A stretch of 7,955 bases of DNA from Actinomycetes bacterium. Lineage in GTDB: Bacteria > Actinomycetota > Actinomycetes > Streptosporangiales > Streptosporangiaceae. A model generated the notes under the pieces. The model worked only from the letters and a program-made list of their open reading frames with translations. It was not told where the DNA came from and ran no database searches. Made by a program: the position numbers and the translations under genes. Within the stretch, counting starts at the first letter, position 1. Each line of letters opens with the position of its first letter. The stretch covers positions 1 through 7,955 of the forward strand of contig JAFACJ010000908.1 in assembly GCA_023425615.1 (NCBI GenBank), written 5' to 3'. Below, piece by piece: positions 6,618 to 7,955 of this stretch.

Positions 6618-7160
6618 TCAGGCCGCGGGAAGGATGCTCTCAAGATCCTTACGGATCTCCTCGGGAGTGACCGTCGGCTCGTAACGACGCTGAACGTTCC
6701 CGTCCTTGTCAACGAGGAACTTGGTGAAGTTCCACTTCACCTCATCGGTACCGACAGCCTCTGGCCGAGTCTTCTTGACGTGCTCGTACAGGAACCCGTG
6801 GTCAGGCCCGAAGTCCCCAGGAGCCTCAGACCGCAGGTGCACGTACAGCGGGTCAGCATCCGCCCCATTGACGTCGATCTTCCCGAACACCGGAAAGGTC
6901 ACGTTGAAGTTCGTCGAGCAGAACTCCTGAATCTCGTCGTTGGTACCAGGCTCCTGCCCACCGAACTGGTTGCAGGGAAACCCGAGGATCTCCAGCCCCC
7001 GCCCTTGGAAGTCACCATAGAGAGCCTGAAGCCCCTCGTACTGAGGCGTAAGCCCACACTTGCTGGCCACGTTCACAACCAGCAGCACCTTGCCGGAGAA
7101 GTCCCCAAGGCTCTGCGTCCCACCATCCGCCTTGGCCACCTCGAAGTCATGCACGCTCAT
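6618..7160 (-). CDS. Glutathione peroxidase family protein (2-Cys, thioredoxin-type peroxidase)
   Basis: A 180-residue cytoplasmic thiol peroxidase of the glutathione peroxidase family, which reduces H2O2 and organic hydroperoxides. The catalytic motif NVASKCGLTPQY places the peroxidatic Cys at 35, with no selenocysteine. FPCNQFGGQEPG (61-72) supplies Gln69 and WNFTKFLVD (143-151) supplies Trp143 and Asn144, completing the Cys-Gln-Trp-Asn tetrad. EFCSTNFNVTFPVF contains Cys81 at the resolving-cysteine position of thioredoxin-dependent members, so thioredoxin is the more likely reductant; actinomycetes generally use mycothiol rather than glutathione. The start is ATG 7160-7158 with GGGAG (7171-7167) six bases upstream. 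The gene is full length with no signal peptide. Its GC content (about 60% on a hand-counted line) is lower than that of the genes to the left. A promoter and an operator-like palindrome lie about 90-145 bp upstream. Confidence 0.95.
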   Translation of the reverse strand: MSVHDFEVAKADGGTQSLGDFSGKVLLVVNVASKCGLTPQYEGLQALYGDFQGRGLEILGFPCNQFGGQEPGTNDEIQEFCSTNFNVTFPVFGKIDVNGADADPLYVHLRSEAPGDFGPDHGFLYEHVKKTRPEAVGTDEVKWNFTKFLVDKDGNVQRRYEPTVTPEEIRKDLESILPAA

Positions 7161-7248
7161 GTGTAGCTCCCGCTCCCCTCAAGGGCACCACTCCCACGTC
7201 CGACCCCATCCGAGATCAGCTCACCGTGCGCGGCCACCCTGCCACCAG

Positions 7249-7262
7249 ACAGACAAGTCTGT
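7249..7262. promoter_or_regulatory. Operator-like palindrome in the peroxidase leader
   Basis: ACAGAC-AA-GTCTGT is a perfect 6+6 inverted repeat with a two-base spacer. It lies roughly 9-22 bases downstream of the transcription start predicted from the minus-strand promoter at 7306-7277, where a bound repressor would block the peroxidase transcript. Size and symmetry resemble TetR-family operators, but no regulator gene is present in the window and the protein that binds is unknown. Confidence 0.5.
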
Positions 7263-7276
7263 TCACTTCCGGCGCC

Positions 7277-7306
7277 AGCGTAGACAGTCCCCTTTGCCGG
7301 AGTCAA
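7277..7306 (-). promoter_or_regulatory. Promoter for the peroxidase gene (TTGACT-18-TACGCT)
   Basis: On the minus strand TTGACT (7306-7301) is followed after 18 bases by TACGCT (7282-7277). This fits the actinobacterial housekeeping pattern TTGACN-(16-18)-TANNNT. The predicted start is near 7270, giving a leader of about 110 bases before ATG 7160. No other minus-strand gene lies between it and the peroxidase, and the leader contains the palindrome at 7249-7262. Confidence 0.55.
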
Positions 7307-7657
7307 TACCAGGACCCGAGCAACACCGACAGGGGCGACAAGCCACTACAGACGACCGAACTCACACGAACAACTTCGCAACCGTGGAGACCTCCAGAGC
7401 ACGAGCAGCCCGTCTCTCGGACTCCTCAAGGTCAACACAGCCGGCGATACACCCACGATCCTTGACTACTGCCTGCCCTTTTGGGCGACAAAGAGGTCTG
7501 GGCCGCTCTCAACGCATGATCATTACCGCCGGGGACCTCTGTTCTGTTGGCAGACAACCAGTAAGACGAGGACTCTGCCACCAGCCAAAAGCTCGCGGTC
7601 CGAACAGACTTTCTTGAACCAATGATCCTGGAGCGGTGAGTCTGTAGGTTTAGCCAC
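7307..7657. other. Intergenic stretch without a convincing gene, with ACAGAC-type half-sites
   Basis: About 350 bases of intermediate GC lie between the peroxidase promoter and the gene at 7658. No tRNA, insertion sequence or recognisable protein was found. It holds an ACAGAC hexamer at 7348-7353, a small GCCC-TTTT-GGGC hairpin at 7475-7486, the 8-bp palindrome ATGATCAT at 7516-7523, and the inverted pair ACAGACT (7604-7610) / AGTCTGT (7639-7645). On the minus strand 7508-7362 stays open for 48 codons, ending in a helical-looking Glu/Arg/Ala-rich stretch (DLEESERRAARALEVST), but it has no ATG or GTG start before its last codon, so it is at most a decayed fragment. Confidence 0.5.
7604..7645. 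repeat. Inverted repeat ACAGACT / AGTCTGT upstream of the last gene
   Basis: ACAGACT (7604-7610) and AGTCTGT (7639-7645) are perfect 7-base inverted arms separated by 28 bases. The right arm touches the candidate -10 element TAGGTT (7645-7650). Each arm contains the half-site (ACAGAC or GTCTGT) of the palindrome at 7249-7262, which hints at a shared regulator. It could also be a weak hairpin or chance. Confidence 0.35.
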
Positions 7658-7663
7658 GTGGCT
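7645..7663 (+). promoter_or_regulatory. Candidate -10 element and start-codon palindrome of a possibly leaderless gene
   Basis: TAGGTT (7645-7650) fits the actinobacterial -10 pattern TANNNT and lies seven bases before the GTG at 7658, so transcription could begin at or next to the start codon. No good ribosome site precedes the GTG; only a weak AGG is present near 7646. A clear -35 at normal spacing is absent, since TTGAAC at 7614-7619 is 25 bases away. AGCCACGTGGCT (7652-7663) is a perfect 12-bp palindrome spanning the start codon and could be a protein-binding site. Confidence 0.35.
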
Positions 7664-7955
7664 GAGCTTGCACCAGGGGTATACGAAGAGCTTGTGACTG
7701 AGGGGCTGCTGCAGCAGCTCCAAGGCGTCAGCGAAGAGCTGGTACACCGGCAGGACCTAGACGAGGCAGGAGTCAACGAGCTCCTCGTCAAGCATTTGGC
7801 CGCACTCACGCGACGCGCTCTTCGCATCGCCGGAGAGCAGGGCAAGAACACGGTCACCGCCCAGGTCGCCATTGCCAATCAGATCGCAGAAGCTATCTCG
7901 AACCTGGTAGCAGAATCCACGGACAAAAACGATCAGGTAGCAGACAGCCATGATG
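7658..7955 (+). CDS. N-terminal part of a putative DUF3427-type helicase/PLD-nuclease protein (runs off the window)
   Basis: GTG 7658 opens a frame that continues past the right edge: 99 codons plus one base. An in-frame TGA at 7637 limits the start, and GTG 7694 is an alternative. The residues form amphipathic helices: LAPGVYEELVTEGLLQQL (4-21), a LLVKHLAALTRRALR stretch (42-56) and QVAIANQIAEAISNLVAE (69-86). The pattern L-x-P-G-x-Y-E-x-L-x-T-x-x-L, then a helix with RRALR, then a Gln...AN-x-I-x-E-A-I helix, resembles as I remember it the N-terminus of large actinobacterial proteins that combine a phospholipase-D-like nuclease, a DEAD/DEAH helicase and a C-terminal DUF3427 domain, often found in defence islands. 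None of those diagnostic domains lies inside the window, so the family call is tentative, although the coding call is good. GC is about 57% and codon choice is relaxed compared with the left half, consistent with acquisition by transfer. Confidence 0.5.
   Translation, partial: MAELAPGVYEELVTEGLLQQLQGVSEELVHRQDLDEAGVNELLVKHLAALTRRALRIAGEQGKNTVTAQVAIANQIAEAISNLVAESTDKNDQVADSHD

Noticed and set aside
7492..7541. 7-bp inverted repeat AGAGGTC (7492-7498) / GACCTCT (7535-7541)
   Set aside because: Short arms 36 bases apart with no flanking gene end. Not distinguishable from chance.
7161..7657. tRNA gene or attachment site marking an island boundary
   Set aside because: No T-loop-like GGTTCRAxTCC sequence, cloverleaf or long direct repeat could be found in the gap on either strand.
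7432..7878. 148-codon minus-strand frame over the last gene and gap
   Set aside because: Ser/Arg/Cys-rich translation without motifs. The opposite frame from GTG 7658 gives a well-formed helical protein start, so this is its shadow.

Overview
The window reads as chromosomal DNA from a high-GC actinomycete (Actinomycetota, of Streptomyces/Actinomadura type; the genus cannot be fixed). The left 6.3 kb is very GC-rich, with strong G/C at third codon positions, GTG and TTG starts, and hairpin terminators without T-tracts. It holds a partial gene tail (1-71), a Sel1/TPR-repeat membrane protein (187-1185, +), glutamate decarboxylase (1244-2614, -), L-aspartate beta-decarboxylase (GTG start at 2759, to 4402, +) and a KimA-type APC-superfamily potassium transporter (4469-6328, +). 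A 16-bp stem-loop (1191-1234) separates the convergent Sel1 and glutamate decarboxylase genes.

The most coherent functional unit is the divergent pair of PLP-dependent decarboxylases plus the transporter. Glu to GABA and Asp to Ala each use up one cytoplasmic proton. The transporter downstream of aspD is not a Glu/GABA or Asp/Ala exchanger. It resembles KimA, including the KimA residues I recall for K+ binding, at matching spacing. I infer a pH and potassium homeostasis cassette in which decarboxylation could offset protons entering with K+. This is a hypothesis from gene order, not a demonstrated system. A 21-codon ORF overlaps the transporter start by ATGA and may couple its translation.

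From about 6330 to the right end the base composition drops: hand-counted 60-base lines fall from as high as about 80% GC to about 57-60%. This half holds a convergent terminator hairpin (6458-6501), a 2-Cys (thioredoxin-type) glutathione peroxidase (6618-7160, -) and about 500 bp without a convincing gene (7161-7657). That gap contains a good minus-strand promoter for the peroxidase with an operator-like palindrome ACAGAC-AA-GTCTGT just downstream. The same half-site recurs at 7348, 7604 and 7640.

The window ends inside a plus-strand gene (7658-7955, 99 codons). Its N-terminus resembles that of large actinobacterial DUF3427-type helicases with a phospholipase-D-like nuclease domain, often found in defence islands. 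The diagnostic domains lie outside the window, so this call is tentative. Its start looks leaderless and lies inside a 12-bp perfect palindrome. The right edge may therefore be the start of an accessory or defence region. No tRNA, rRNA, CRISPR array, insertion sequence or integrase was seen.
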